This document shows positions 1 through 9,851 of a stretch of 64,000 nt of DNA, in pieces. Numbering within the stretch: the stretch's first letter is position 1; each line of letters begins with the position of its first letter. The notes beneath the pieces are model-generated. The model searched no databases. It saw only the letters and a list, made by a program, of their open reading frames with translations, and had not been told where the DNA came from. Location of the stretch: contig CM060180.1 in assembly GCA_030549775.1 (NCBI GenBank), forward strand, positions 79,949,672-80,013,671, in the 5' to 3' direction. This stretch comes from Tamarix chinensis. Its lineage: Eukaryota; Streptophyta; Magnoliopsida; Caryophyllales; Tamaricaceae. The position numbers and the translations under genes are program-made.

Positions 1-565
1 ACCATGGTTAGCTATAGTGTTGTAGCTGATGGGAAATTAAGCCTTAAGCTTGATTGTATTATTTGGTCATTTTTATGTTGGCTGTATTTTAGGTGGGTCG
101 GCACACTCTACGTTTTGGTGAGTTTGGCTTTGGGCTGTTCGACGCTGTATTACTTGGCCCAAACAGATTTGTATCGCTCGTCCATAACAGGCCGTGTCGT
201 TCGTATGTATTGTGTATCATATACGGTTGCCGTGTACATATAAATAGGGGGATACTCTGTAATACGCATAGACATATACATTTTGAAAGAAATAAAGTTC
301 AGTGATATTTCTCTCTCTCGATCTCTCTCGACTTCTTCTCTCTCTGGGCAATTCTCTCATTCGCTTCTCTCTGCTTCTGTCTCGTTCTCATCTCGATCGA
401 TCTTGATCATTCACCTTCTAAATTCAGTTGCCATTGAATCAATTGTGCTTCTGAAATTGTGGGTCTTCCTTTGGAAAGTTTTCCTTAGGCTGTACCGGCG
501 GAAATCGAACATTGCGCTCGATTAAAATCTTCGATCCTTTGCGAAACCCTAACCGGTTTCCATCA
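1..565 (+). repeat. E1 5' LTR (3' part only)
   Basis: It matches 6135-6699 with 12 substitutions and no gap. It ends in CA at 565, two bases before the primer site. It holds a TATA box (239-246), an AATAAA at 291-296 and a CT-rich stretch downstream (about 310-395) typical of a transcribed R-U5 region. The LTR start is outside the window. Confidence 0.95.
239..246 (+). promoter_or_regulatory. TATA box of E1 LTR promoter
   Basis: The sequence is TATAAATA followed by a G run, in the usual U3 position for an LTR promoter. The same box lies at 6373-6380 in the 3' LTR with no change. Transcription of the element would start about 30 bp downstream. Confidence 0.7.
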
Positions 566-567
566 TT

Positions 568-580
568 TGGTATCAGAGCC
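568..580 (+). other. E1 primer binding site, initiator tRNA-Met
   Basis: TGGTATCAGAGCC is complementary to the 3' end of plant initiator tRNA-Met and starts two bases after the LTR CA end. It primes minus-strand DNA synthesis in this retroelement class. The same site is found in E2 at 7273. Confidence 0.93.
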
Positions 581-1263
581 TCGATTTTTTTTTCTAGAGT
601 GCTCGTAGTTTCTGTATTACTGGTTAAATTTTCTTTATTTTTACTGATTCGATTTCTATTTTTCGCTAACCCTAGTTTGAGTTGTGAAATTTTAGGGTTT
701 TGTAGTGACGAACTCAGTATCGATTCTTATCACTTTCAAACCGGCAATTAAAGCAATTTGTTCCACTATTTCAAAATTTTGAAGAAGAAAACCCTAATTG
801 ACCTAGGGTTTGGTCAAGAATCTGAATCTTGACTAACAGTGCGACCAACTGTTGTTGGTAACTTCGATTTGTAAATTCCTTTGTTAATACTACTATCTGC
901 TATACTTAATTTCCAATTTTCGACAAATTATCTGTTTATTAATAAGTATATAGGTTGAAATCACAACCGGCGAACTATCTTGGTTCCAAGAAGGGGGGCC
1001 ACTTAACTAATTAAACGGATTGCTTAAGCTGACGCGGTAATATCGTTCCCTCTTACTTATTTCATATTGTTGAATTAGTCTTGTCAATTATCATAGGTAG
1101 TGAGTCATTCTGGTAAATTTCTACTGTTGTTATTACTGTTAATAATTGTGCGACCATATTTCTTTTGGCATTTTGTGTGTCTGTTATATGAGAATTTGGA
1201 TTAGTTGCTTCTGTGATTAAACTTATTGCTGTGATTGATTGTTAATTACTGTTGAAATTCATC
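581..1263 (+). other. E1 untranslated leader
   Basis: AT-rich leader between primer site and gag with no coding frame of note. It would hold packaging and dimerisation signals, but none can be named from the sequence. The E2 counterpart (7286-8019) is only loosely similar. Confidence 0.7.
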
Positions 1264-3159
1264 ATGTCTAATAATGGTCAGTCAGTGAATCAATCTGTGT
1301 CTAGCAAGGACCTTCTAGAAACCCTTAGGACTTTTCAAGAACAAATGACTGCACAATTTGCTGTTTTATCTGCTAACCTAGAACAAAGATTAGGGGAACA
1401 GGAAGTAAGACTTAATGAATTGCAAAATAACAGAATTGAAACTAATCAAGCAGGAGTTTTAGGTAGGGCTCCAATGGATCCTAGGATTAGAATTCCACCT
1501 GTAGCTAATCTAGAGGAGTTAGAAGATCAACTATCCCATAATAGTGATAGGATGCCTAGACAGAACAATTGGCAGGATAGGGAATTAGAATTCATAGATA
1601 GGAATTTAAATAATCTTAAGCTTAGCATACCAGGGTTCAATGGAAGGAATGACCCTGATTACTATTTTGAATGGGAAAGAAAAATAGAATTGGTATTTGA
1701 GTGTCACAATTATTCTGAGGAAAAGAAAATTAAAGTGGCTGTAGTGGAGTTTACTGAGTATGCGTCTTCTTGGTATCATAATTTGGTGTTAACTAGACGT
1801 AGGTGTGGGGAACCTGCTATACAGACTTGGGTAGAGTTTAAGACTTTAATGAGAAAGAGATTTGTACCAAGTTACTATTATAGAGAATTGCATAAAAGGT
1901 TGCAAACTATTAATCAAGGAGTGAGATCAGTAGATGACTATTATAAAGAGTTAGAAGTTTTGATTATTAAGACCGGAGTTATTGAGGATGATGATGCTAC
2001 TATGGCTAGATTTCTGAGTGGGTTAAATTCAGAGATAGCTGATAAGGTAGAACTGTATCCTTGTGGAACATTAACTGAAATGGTAAATATAGCTACTAAG
2101 ATAGAGATTCAATTGAGAAAATCTAGGCAATATAAAACCCCTGGGATTGGGTTTAAGACTACTATGAGGAGAAATTTTGGGGGAAATACCTCTGGAAACT
2201 GGAAGAATAATAGTAAGGTAGAGTTAAAGGGAAGAAACAATGAAGTTAAGACAGGACAGAAACCTGAAAAGGGCAGGAATGTGATGGCAAATCCTATAAA
2301 TGGGTCAAACAGGACTAGGGATATTAAATGTTTTAGATGTGGAGGTTTAGGTCATATAGCTTCTGAATGCCCTAACAAGAGAACTATTTTGATTAGAGAA
2401 TCTGGGGAAGTAGAATCTGAATCTGAATCTGAAGAAGAAGAAGAAGGGGCTAATGTAATAGGAAAGGATGATAGTGACCTAGAAGATGAAATAGAATTAC
2501 CAGTGAGTAGGGATCTTTTTGTGATTAGAAGAGCTTTAAATAGTAATAAATTACCTGATTCCAATGCTTTACAAAGAGAAAATATATTCCATACTCGATG
2601 TTTAATTGATGATAAGTGTTTTAACATGGCTATAGATAGTGGTAGTTGTATTAATGCTGCTAGTACCCTATTGGTATCTAAATTAGGATTAACCACTACT
2701 AAACATCCAAAACCATATAGATTGCAATGGCTTAATGAGTTGGGAGATGTTAAGGTGAGTCAACAGGTTTTAGTGAATTTAAAATTAGGAAAATATGAGG
2801 ATTCTGTTTTATGTGATATAGTTCCTATGCATACTGCTCACTTGTTATTGGGAAGGCCTTGGCAATATGATAGAAGGGTAGTACATGATGGTTATAAGAA
2901 TAGGTATACAGTACAGAAGGATGATAGGAAGATTGTTTTAGCACCTATGACTCCTAAGGAAATATTTGAGGATCAAACCAAAATTAAATCTGATTATAAG
3001 GAGTTATCTAAGTCTAATTTGGGAAATGATCTTAGTACAAAGGACATGAAAGGAACTTTTGGATTTTATGCTAAAGGTAAGGATGTAGGAAAGACAATAA
3101 AAAGAAATACTAATGTATACTTGATGGTTTTTAAGGACTGCTATGAGTGTCAGAAATGA
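1264..3159 (+). CDS. E1 Gag and aspartic protease (first part of gag-pol)
   Basis: Start chosen at ATG 1264 (MSNNGQ), because E2 has the same start at 8020; upstream codons lack a second ATG. The N-terminal third is polar and coiled-coil-like. A retrotransposon Gag domain follows (about residues 110-280, with FVPSYYYRELHK and RFLSGLNSEIADKVELYP). A CX2CX4HX4C zinc knuckle begins near residue 356, then an acidic Glu/Ser run. The retropepsin active site IDSGS has its Asp near residue 458. The frame ends in TGA at 3157 but continues open in the same frame into reverse transcriptase. E2 has no stop at that place, so this is either decay of an originally single gag-pol frame or a readthrough codon. 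Gag packages element RNA; the protease would cut the polyprotein. Confidence 0.9.
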   Translation: MSNNGQSVNQSVSSKDLLETLRTFQEQMTAQFAVLSANLEQRLGEQEVRLNELQNNRIETNQAGVLGRAPMDPRIRIPPVANLEELEDQLSHNSDRMPRQNNWQDRELEFIDRNLNNLKLSIPGFNGRNDPDYYFEWERKIELVFECHNYSEEKKIKVAVVEFTEYASSWYHNLVLTRRRCGEPAIQTWVEFKTLMRKRFVPSYYYRELHKRLQTINQGVRSVDDYYKELEVLIIKTGVIEDDDATMARFLSGLNSEIADKVELYPCGTLTEMVNIATKIEIQLRKSRQYKTPGIGFKTTMRRNFGGNTSGNWKNNSKVELKGRNNEVKTGQKPEKGRNVMANPINGSNRTRDIKCFRCGGLGHIASECPNKRTILIRESGEVESESESEEEEEGANVIGKDDSDLEDEIELPVSRDLFVIRRALNSNKLPDSNALQRENIFHTRCLIDDKCFNMAIDSGSCINAASTLLVSKLGLTTTKHPKPYRLQWLNELGDVKVSQQVLVNLKLGKYEDSVLCDIVPMHTAHLLLGRPWQYDRRVVHDGYKNRYTVQKDDRKIVLAPMTPKEIFEDQTKIKSDYKELSKSNLGNDLSTKDMKGTFGFYAKGKDVGKTIKRNTNVYLMVFKDCYECQK

Positions 3160-3183
3160 ACACTTGAAGAAGTTCCTAGTACA

Positions 3184-5328
3184 GTGAGAATGTTATTGGA
3201 AGAATATAGTGAATTATTTCCTGAGGATATACCTAGTGGATTACCTCCATTAAGGGGAATAGAACATCAAATAGACTTTATTCCAGGAGCTGTTATACCA
3301 AACATACCAGCTTATAGGGCAAATCCTGAAGAGGTTAAGGAATTAAAAAGACAAGTATCAGAATTGTTAAGTAAAGGATATATTAAAGAGTCTATGAGTC
3401 CTTGTGCAATACCTGTATTACTAGTGCCTAAAAAGGATGGTAGTTGGAGAATGTGTGTGGATAGCAGGGTAGTGAATAAGATAACTATTAAATATAGGTA
3501 TCCAATTCCTAGGCTGGATGAGATGCTGGATCACTTGTATGGTGCTGTTATATTTTCTAAAATAGATTTAAAGAGTGGATATCATCAAATTAGGATGAAA
3601 CCAGGAGATGAGTGGAAAACAGCTTTTAAGAAAAACTTTGGATTATATGAATGGTTAGTGATGCCTTTTGGGTTGTCAAATGCTCCTAGTACTTTTATGA
3701 GACTTATGAACCATGTATTAAGGGAATTTATTGGGAAATTTGTGGTTGTTTATTTTGATGATATACTTATATACAGTAAATCCTTAGAGGAACACTTGGA
3801 ACACTTAAGGACTGTCTTGAATGTGTTTAAAGCAGAACAACTTTATGCTAATTTAGCTAAGTCTAGATTTTGTTTGGAAAGTGTGGTTTTCTTAGGATTT
3901 GTGGTAGGAAAAGAAAGTGTGTTTGTAGATGAAGAAAAGGTTAAGGCGATTCAAGAGTGGCCTGTGCCAAAAAGTGTAACTGAAGTAAGAAGTTTTCATG
4001 GACTATGTTCTTTTTATAGTAGATTTGTGAGAAACTTTAGTACTATAGCCGCTCCTTTGACTGCCATAACAAAAAAAGATAATGGGTTTATTTGGGGATT
4101 AGAACAACAGCAATCTTTTGAGACACTTAAGAATAAGTTAACCCAAGCCCCTGTTTTGAGTCTTCCTGACTTTGAAAAAATGTTTGAATTAGATTGTGAT
4201 GCTTCAGGGTTAGGAATAGGGGCTGTACTTTCTCAAGAAGGAAAACCAGTGGCTTATTTTAGTGAAAAATTAAATGGTAGTACATTGAATTATTCTACAT
4301 ATGAAAAAGAACTGTATGCTTTAGTAAGGGCCTTGGAGGTATGGCAACATTATTTGTGGCATAGAGAATTTGTAGTTAATACAGATCAAGAGGCTATTAA
4401 GTATTTAAAGAGTCAGTCAAAGTTAAATAGGAGACAAGGTAGATGGATAGAATTCATTGAAAGCTTTCCTTACATAATCAAATATAAGAAAGGTAGTGAT
4501 AACATAGTTGCAGATGCTTTATCTTGGAGATATGCTTTATTGAATGATGTAGATACTACTTTATTAGGATTTTCTAGTATTAAGCTATTATATCTAGAGG
4601 ATAATGATTTTAAAGAAATATATCAAAGATGTGAAATATCTTCTCAAGGAAAATATTTTATTAATGAAGGATACTTATTTAGGGAAAATAGGTTATGTGT
4701 TCCTGCATGCTCTTATAGAGAATTATTAATTCAAGAAGCACATAGTGGTGGATTAATGGCACATTTAGGAACTCAGAAAACTTTAGATGTTTTAGCTGAA
4801 CATTTTTATTGGCCACACATGAAAAGGGATGTTTTGAAACATTGTGTTAATTGCATTAAATGTAGACAGGCAAAAACTACTTCAAAACCTTTTGGATTAT
4901 ATACCCCCTTGCTTGTATCTAATCATCCTTGGGTTGATGTATCTCTGGATTTTGTTTTAGGATTACCTAGGACTAATAGAGCTAAGGATTCAATAATGAT
5001 TGTGGTAGATAGGTTCAGTAAAATGGCTCATTTTATACCATGTAATAAAACAAATGATGCTGTGGAAGTGGCTGAATTATTTTTTTCTAATGTGGTTAAG
5101 TTGCATGGAATTCCTAAGACTATAGTTTCAGATAGGGATGTTAAGTTTGTAAGCCATTTTTGGAAAGTTTTGTGGGGTAAGTTAGGGACTAAATTGTTAT
5201 TTTCTACAACTTGTCACCCTCAAATTGATGGTCAAACTGAGGTGGTTAATAGAACTTTGGGAAACATGTTGAGGGTTGTCCTTGGAAAGAATCTTAAACA
5301 ATGGGAGTATGTTTTACCTCAAGTATAA
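3184..5328 (+). CDS. E1 reverse transcriptase, RNase H and integrase (N-terminal and core)
   Basis: In frame with the Gag-protease frame: the open stretch starts at 3160, and the first ATG is 3184. Reverse transcriptase has the catalytic YFDD at residues 190-193. RNase H follows with its first Asp near residue 339 (LDCDASG). Integrase has an HHCC zinc-binding region from about residue 520 (HSGG...H...CVNCIKC) and a complete D589, D650, E686 triad with DD35E spacing. It ends at TAA (5326), where E2 has GAA (Glu), so this stop looks like a point mutation in integrase. The protein would copy the RNA to DNA and insert it. Without suppression of both stops this copy cannot make a full polyprotein. 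Confidence 0.92.
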   Translation: MRMLLEEYSELFPEDIPSGLPPLRGIEHQIDFIPGAVIPNIPAYRANPEEVKELKRQVSELLSKGYIKESMSPCAIPVLLVPKKDGSWRMCVDSRVVNKITIKYRYPIPRLDEMLDHLYGAVIFSKIDLKSGYHQIRMKPGDEWKTAFKKNFGLYEWLVMPFGLSNAPSTFMRLMNHVLREFIGKFVVVYFDDILIYSKSLEEHLEHLRTVLNVFKAEQLYANLAKSRFCLESVVFLGFVVGKESVFVDEEKVKAIQEWPVPKSVTEVRSFHGLCSFYSRFVRNFSTIAAPLTAITKKDNGFIWGLEQQQSFETLKNKLTQAPVLSLPDFEKMFELDCDASGLGIGAVLSQEGKPVAYFSEKLNGSTLNYSTYEKELYALVRALEVWQHYLWHREFVVNTDQEAIKYLKSQSKLNRRQGRWIEFIESFPYIIKYKKGSDNIVADALSWRYALLNDVDTTLLGFSSIKLLYLEDNDFKEIYQRCEISSQGKYFINEGYLFRENRLCVPACSYRELLIQEAHSGGLMAHLGTQKTLDVLAEHFYWPHMKRDVLKHCVNCIKCRQAKTTSKPFGLYTPLLVSNHPWVDVSLDFVLGLPRTNRAKDSIMIVVDRFSKMAHFIPCNKTNDAVEVAELFFSNVVKLHGIPKTIVSDRDVKFVSHFWKVLWGKLGTKLLFSTTCHPQIDGQTEVVNRTLGNMLRVVLGKNLKQWEYVLPQV

Positions 5329-5382
5329 TTTGCTTATAATAGGACTTTACATTCTACAACTAATAAAACTCCATTTGAGATT

Positions 5383-5907
5383 GTGTATGGTTTTAATCCA
5401 TTAACTCCATTAGATTTGAGTCCTTTACCTCATACTGACTTGCAAAATTTTGATGCTGAATCTAGAGCTGACAGTATAAAAAAATTACATGAGACTGTAA
5501 GACAACAAATTAATAAGAAGGTACAACAGATGGCTGAACATGCTAATAAAAGAAGGAGGAAAATGATTTTTAAACCCGGGGATTTAGTTTGGGTTCATTT
5601 AAGGAAAGAAAGGTTTCCAAATTTTAGAAAGTCAAAATTGGATCCTAGAGGGGATGGACCATTTACTGTATTAGAGAAAATTAATGATAATGCTTATAAA
5701 ATTGATTTACCTGTTAAGTTTGGAAGTGTGAGTAATTCTTTCAATGTGGCAGACCTTAGTCCATTTCTGGGACTTGTTCAGGTTTTAGAGGCGAAACCTT
5801 TCCAAGAAGAGGGGAATGATGTGAATCCTATGAATTTATATTTAAATAATTTTGAAAATTGTTGTGAATTAATTACTTACAATTGTTTATCTTATTTGTT
5901 GAATTAA
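5383..5907 (+). CDS. E1 integrase C-terminal part, running into the 3' LTR
   Basis: Same frame as the preceding pol segment and open from 5329 just after the TAA; 5383 is only its first ATG. It holds the integrase C-terminal region (GDLVWVHLRKERFP, then a FNVADLSPF-type end). I see no chromodomain. The polypurine tract (5804-5816) is read as codons, and about 30 codons lie inside the 3' LTR (from 5817) before the stop at 5905. Overlap of pol with the LTR is known for CRM-type centromeric retrotransposons; assigning E1 there is an inference. Confidence 0.85.
   Translation: MYGFNPLTPLDLSPLPHTDLQNFDAESRADSIKKLHETVRQQINKKVQQMAEHANKRRRKMIFKPGDLVWVHLRKERFPNFRKSKLDPRGDGPFTVLEKINDNAYKIDLPVKFGSVSNSFNVADLSPFLGLVQVLEAKPFQEEGNDVNPMNLYLNNFENCCELITYNCLSYLLN
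5804..5816 (+). other. E1 polypurine tract
   Basis: AAGAAGAGGGGAA sits directly before the TG start of the 3' LTR. It would prime plus-strand DNA synthesis. The same tract occurs in E2 at 12372-12384. Confidence 0.9.
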
Positions 5908-6699
5908 TAGGATAATATTGCAGCATATGGAGTCTGTGGACTTGGACATAATTGCTGAGCAGTGCAGAATATGTTGGAGTTTACAGATTATGTAATTTTT
6001 CTTAAATATTTTTGTAATCCCATATGATGCATTCGCCGGTCGAATTGGGCTAATGGGAATTAGGACGGTTGTATAATCCGCCACCCGGTCCTTAAATTGG
6101 ACTAGCTGGATTGTGGATTAATCAATCCTTAATGAACATGGTTAGCTATAGTGTTGTAGCTGATGGGAAATTAAGCCTTAAGCTTGATTGTATTATTTGG
6201 TCATTTTTATGTTGGCTGTATTTTGGGTGGGTCGGCACACTCTACGTTTTGGTGAGTTTGGCTTTGGGCTGTTCGACGCTATATTACTTGGCCCAAACAG
6301 ATTTGTATCGCCCGTCCATAACAGGCCGTGTCGTTCATATGTATTGTGTATCGTATACGGTTGCCGTGTACATATAAATAGGGGGATACTCTGTAATACG
6401 CATAGACATATACATTTTGACAGAAATAAAGTTCAGTGATATTTCTCTCTCTCGATCTCTCTCGACTTCTTCTTTCTCTGGGTGATTCTCTCATTCGCTT
6501 CTCTCTGCTTCTGTCTCGTTCTCATCTCGATCGATCTTGATCATTCACCTTCTAAATTCAGTTGCCATTGAATCAATTGTGCTTCTGAAATTGTGGGTCT
6601 TCCTTTGGAAAGTTTTCCTTAGGCTGTACCGGAGGAAATCGAACGTTGCGCTCGATTAAAATCTTCGATCCTTTGCGAAACCCTAACCGGTTTCCATCA
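5817..6699 (+). repeat. E1 3' LTR, complete
   Basis: 883 bp from TGATGTGAAT to CCATCA. Its last 565 bp match the 5' LTR (97.9 percent). TATA box at 6373-6380. The following bases GCAAC also occur at the matching place in the E2 3' LTR (12688-12692), so they are the likely 5-bp target duplication. The left copy is outside the window. Confidence 0.93.
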
Positions 6700-7270
6700 G
6701 CAACCCTTGGTAACCATGAATAGATAGCAAATTTTTTATTTGATGGGAATTAATTTGTAAATCCATTAATTTGGATTAGTGTACATTTGTAATTTTCTTT
6801 GAAGTTGGGATGTTTCTTTTTGCTCCAACTCCTCAATCTGTTGTTGTATATTCTCGGCTGATTGTGGGCTGATATGTTGTAATTATACGTGAAGCCCATC
6901 ATTCGTATATGGGTTATATTATGTGTATTGTATACACCCAAATAAAAGGCGCATACCAGACTGTAGGTGTAATAATCTTTGGTGGATTACATTCTGATCG
7001 ATTCTTTTCTGGAACTCTCTCGACTTCTCTCTCTTTCTCTGGCGACTGTCTCGTTTGCATCTTCTTCTTCTTCCTCGGTCTTCTTCCTTGTTCTGCTTCT
7101 CAATCTTTTCTGTTAAATAAACTTCAGTAGCCGTTAATTCAACTGCGCTATGAGTTTTTTCTAGTCTTCCTTTGGATTAAAATCCTTAGGCTGATTTTAT
7201 TGTGCAAATCGAACCCCGCGCTCAATTTACGATTCGACGAAAACTCGTGAAACCTATCCAAGCTTCATCA
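6700..7270 (+). repeat. E2 5' LTR, part right of the E1 insertion
   Basis: It aligns to 12688-13126 of the E2 3' LTR, and its last 130 bp or so have no partner because the 3' LTR is truncated. It ends in TTCATCA, two bases before the primer site. The first roughly 300 bp of this LTR lie left of E1, beyond the window. Confidence 0.9.
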
Positions 7271-7272
7271 TT

Positions 7273-7285
7273 TGGTATCAGAGCC
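7273..7285 (+). other. E2 primer binding site, initiator tRNA-Met
   Basis: TGGTATCAGAGCC, identical to the E1 site and at the same distance from the LTR end. Confidence 0.92.
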
Positions 7286-8019
7286 TCGAATCTTTGAGTG
7301 CTCATGGTTTAATTCGTTTGTTGCTGAAATTTATTGTTCTTTTCTTAATTCTTGAGTTCGCTAACCCTTGGTTCTAAAGTGTTGATTCTAGGGTTTGTGA
7401 CTGATAAGAATCAAACGACTCTTGTGGCGATTGAGCCGGCGACAAAGAAATTGTTCTGATGGAGGCGGCAATACTTGGAAACCCTAAGTAACTGTTGGCA
7501 CGAACTCTCAGTTAGGGTTTGGTCGAGATTCTTGAATCTTGACAGTATTCGATAAATACTTTCCGATCGGTAAACTCGATCCTTTCTTTTTCTAATTCCT
7601 GCAAGTACTGGACATCAGGTTTGATATTCTTATTACGAGTTGATACTCTACTTACCCTTTAAAGAGTGCGCAAGTATTAGTTAAGTACCGGTGAACCTTT
7701 GGTTCTATAAAGGGGTAAGGACTCCAAGAAGAGGGATCCTATCTCATTATTCGGCTTAACAACCAACATTTGCTAGTGTGGTAATCTTGTTCCTTTCTTG
7801 AAATTTTCCTGCTTTGCTTGGATCAATGACTACTTAAAATTACTATGTTGTTCTAATAGATTCTCCTAATTTTGTGATTTTTCTACAATCCGTTTAATAT
7901 AATTTTGATCAAATTGTTGTTTCGGTTGGATTGATATTAAAGTGTGCTGTTATCTGTGAGTTGATTGTTTATCTATGTTTTTCTTGTTCTTTATAAAGTA
8001 AATATCGATAGGATTCATA
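7286..8019 (+). other. E2 untranslated leader
   Basis: Non-coding stretch between primer site and gag. It is only patchily similar to the E1 leader, in contrast to the coding region. No specific signal recognised. Confidence 0.65.
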
Positions 8020-9077
8020 ATGTCTAATAACGGCCAATCTGTGAACCAATCTGTATCTATATCTAGTAATGATCTGTTAGAGACTCTTAGAACATTTCAA
8101 GAACAAATGACAGCCCAATTGGTTGTTTTATCTGCTAACCTAGAACAAAGGATAGGAGAGCAAGAAATGAGAATCAATGATTTGCAGAATAATAGTATAA
8201 ATGACCAACATGCTGAGGTATTAGGAAGGGCTCCCATGGACCCTAGAAACAGGATCCCACCTTTAAATAACTTAGAAGAACTAGAAGATCAAATATCCAA
8301 TAATAGTGATATGAGACCCAGACAGGTTAATAGGCAGGAAAGAGAGTTAGATCTTCTTGGTATCATAATCTTGTCTTAACTAGGCGTAGGAGTGGAGAAC
8401 CACCTATACAGACATGGGATGAATTTAATATTTTGATGAGAAAAAGGTTTGTTCCAAGTTATTATTATAGGGAATTACATAAAAAGTTGCAAACATTAAA
8501 TCAGGGGAATAGGTCTGTAGATGAATACTTTAAGGAACTAGAGGTACTAGTGATCAAAACAGGGATTGTTGAGGATGAGGATGCCACAATAGCTAGATTA
8601 TTAAGTGGGTTAAACTCTGAGATAGCTGATAAGGTAGAGTTATATCCTTATGGAACCTTGAGTGAAATGGTTAATATAGCTACAAAGATAGAAAGTCAAA
8701 TAAGGAGAACTAGGCAGTATAAACCCCCTGGAATTGGGATTAGGAATACTCTGAAGAGGAATTTTGGAGGACCTAGTTCTAGAAACTGGAAGAATAATGG
8801 AAAGTTTGAATCTAGAGGTAAGGGTAATGAGGCTAAGGTAGGAAACAAGACTGATAAAGGAAAGACTGTAGCAGCTAATCCTATTAATGGTCCCAAGAGA
8901 ACTAGAGATATAAAATGTTTTAAGTGTGGGGGATTAGGTCACATAGCTTCTAAGTGTCCTAATAAGAGGAATATCTTGATTAGAGAATCTGGAGATATAG
9001 AATCTGAATCTGAAGAAGAAGAATTAGAGGTTAACTTGATTAGGGATGACATTAGTGATTCAGAAGAAGAGATATAA
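8020..9077 (+). pseudogene. E2 gag, frameshifted by an internal deletion
   Basis: It starts MSNNGQSVNQSV as in E1. The frame breaks near 8350, where about 175 bp present in E1 (roughly 1591-1764) are missing; the join is out of frame. The rest of Gag continues in another frame from 8433 with FVPSYYYRELHK and an intact CX2CX4HX4C zinc knuckle near 8915-8955. It ends at a TAA replacing a Glu codon of E1 (9075). It cannot make a working Gag. Confidence 0.88.
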
Positions 9078-9851
9078 CTTCCAATTAGTAGAGACCTTTT
9101 TGTTGTGCATAGGGCATTGAACAGTAATAAGTTACCTGATCCAAATGCAATAAAGAGAGAAAACATATTTCATACTCGGTGTTTAATTGATGACAAGTGT
9201 TTTAATATGGTCATAGATAGTGGTAGTTGTATGAATGCTGCTAGTACTTTATTAGTATTTAATATAGGCTTACCAACTACTAGACATCCAAAACCTTATA
9301 TATTACAATGGTTAAATGAGTTAGGGGTTGTTAAGGTTAGTCAACATGTTCTAATAAATTTAAAGTTAGGTAAGTATAAAGATTCTATTTTGTGTGATAT
9401 TGTCCCAATGCATGTTGCTCATTTATTATTAGGAAGGCCTTGGCAATATGATAGGAGAGTAACACATGATGGGTATAAGAATATATATACTTTACATAAG
9501 GATGATAAAATAATTATTTTAGCACCTATGACTCCAAAAGAAATCTTTGATGATCAAATTAAAATAAAGTCTGATTATAAGGAATTAACCAAACAGAGTG
9601 TAGAGGCTAGAACTAGTTCAAAGGAGGTTAAGAAGTCATATGGGTTTTATGCTAATAGAGGAGATGTTGAAAAGGCTATTAGACAACAAGCAAGTGTATA
9701 TTTGATGGTTTATAAAGAATGTTATGAGTGTCAATTAGAGTTAAGTGAGGAAGTGCCTACTAATGTTAGGAAATTGTTAGAGGAATATAGTGAGTTATTC
9801 CTTGAGGAGATTCCCCATGGATTACCTCCATTAAGGGGCATAGAACATTAA
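9078..9851 (+). pseudogene. E2 aspartic protease segment
   Basis: Same frame as the second gag segment, after one stop. The retropepsin motif IDSGS is intact near 9217. Unlike E1, it reads without a stop across the protease to reverse transcriptase boundary (CYECQLELSEE). It ends at TAA 9849, where E1 has CAA (Gln). Confidence 0.85.

Larger units (their letters stand above)
1..6699 (+). mobile_element. E1: nearly intact Ty3/gypsy LTR retrotransposon, CRM-like
   Basis: The order is LTR, primer site, gag, protease, reverse transcriptase, RNase H, integrase, polypurine tract, LTR, all on the plus strand. The first roughly 318 bp of the 5' LTR lie left of the window. The two LTRs align without indels (offset 6134) and differ at 12 of 565 positions, so the copy is young. 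The coding frame has only two in-frame stops (TGA at 3157, TAA at 5326) and no frameshift. Integrase follows RNase H, which is Ty3/gypsy order. I see no chromodomain, and the pol frame runs into the 3' LTR, as in CRM-type chromoviruses; that lineage call is an inference. It is inserted in the 5' LTR of E2. Confidence 0.95.
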
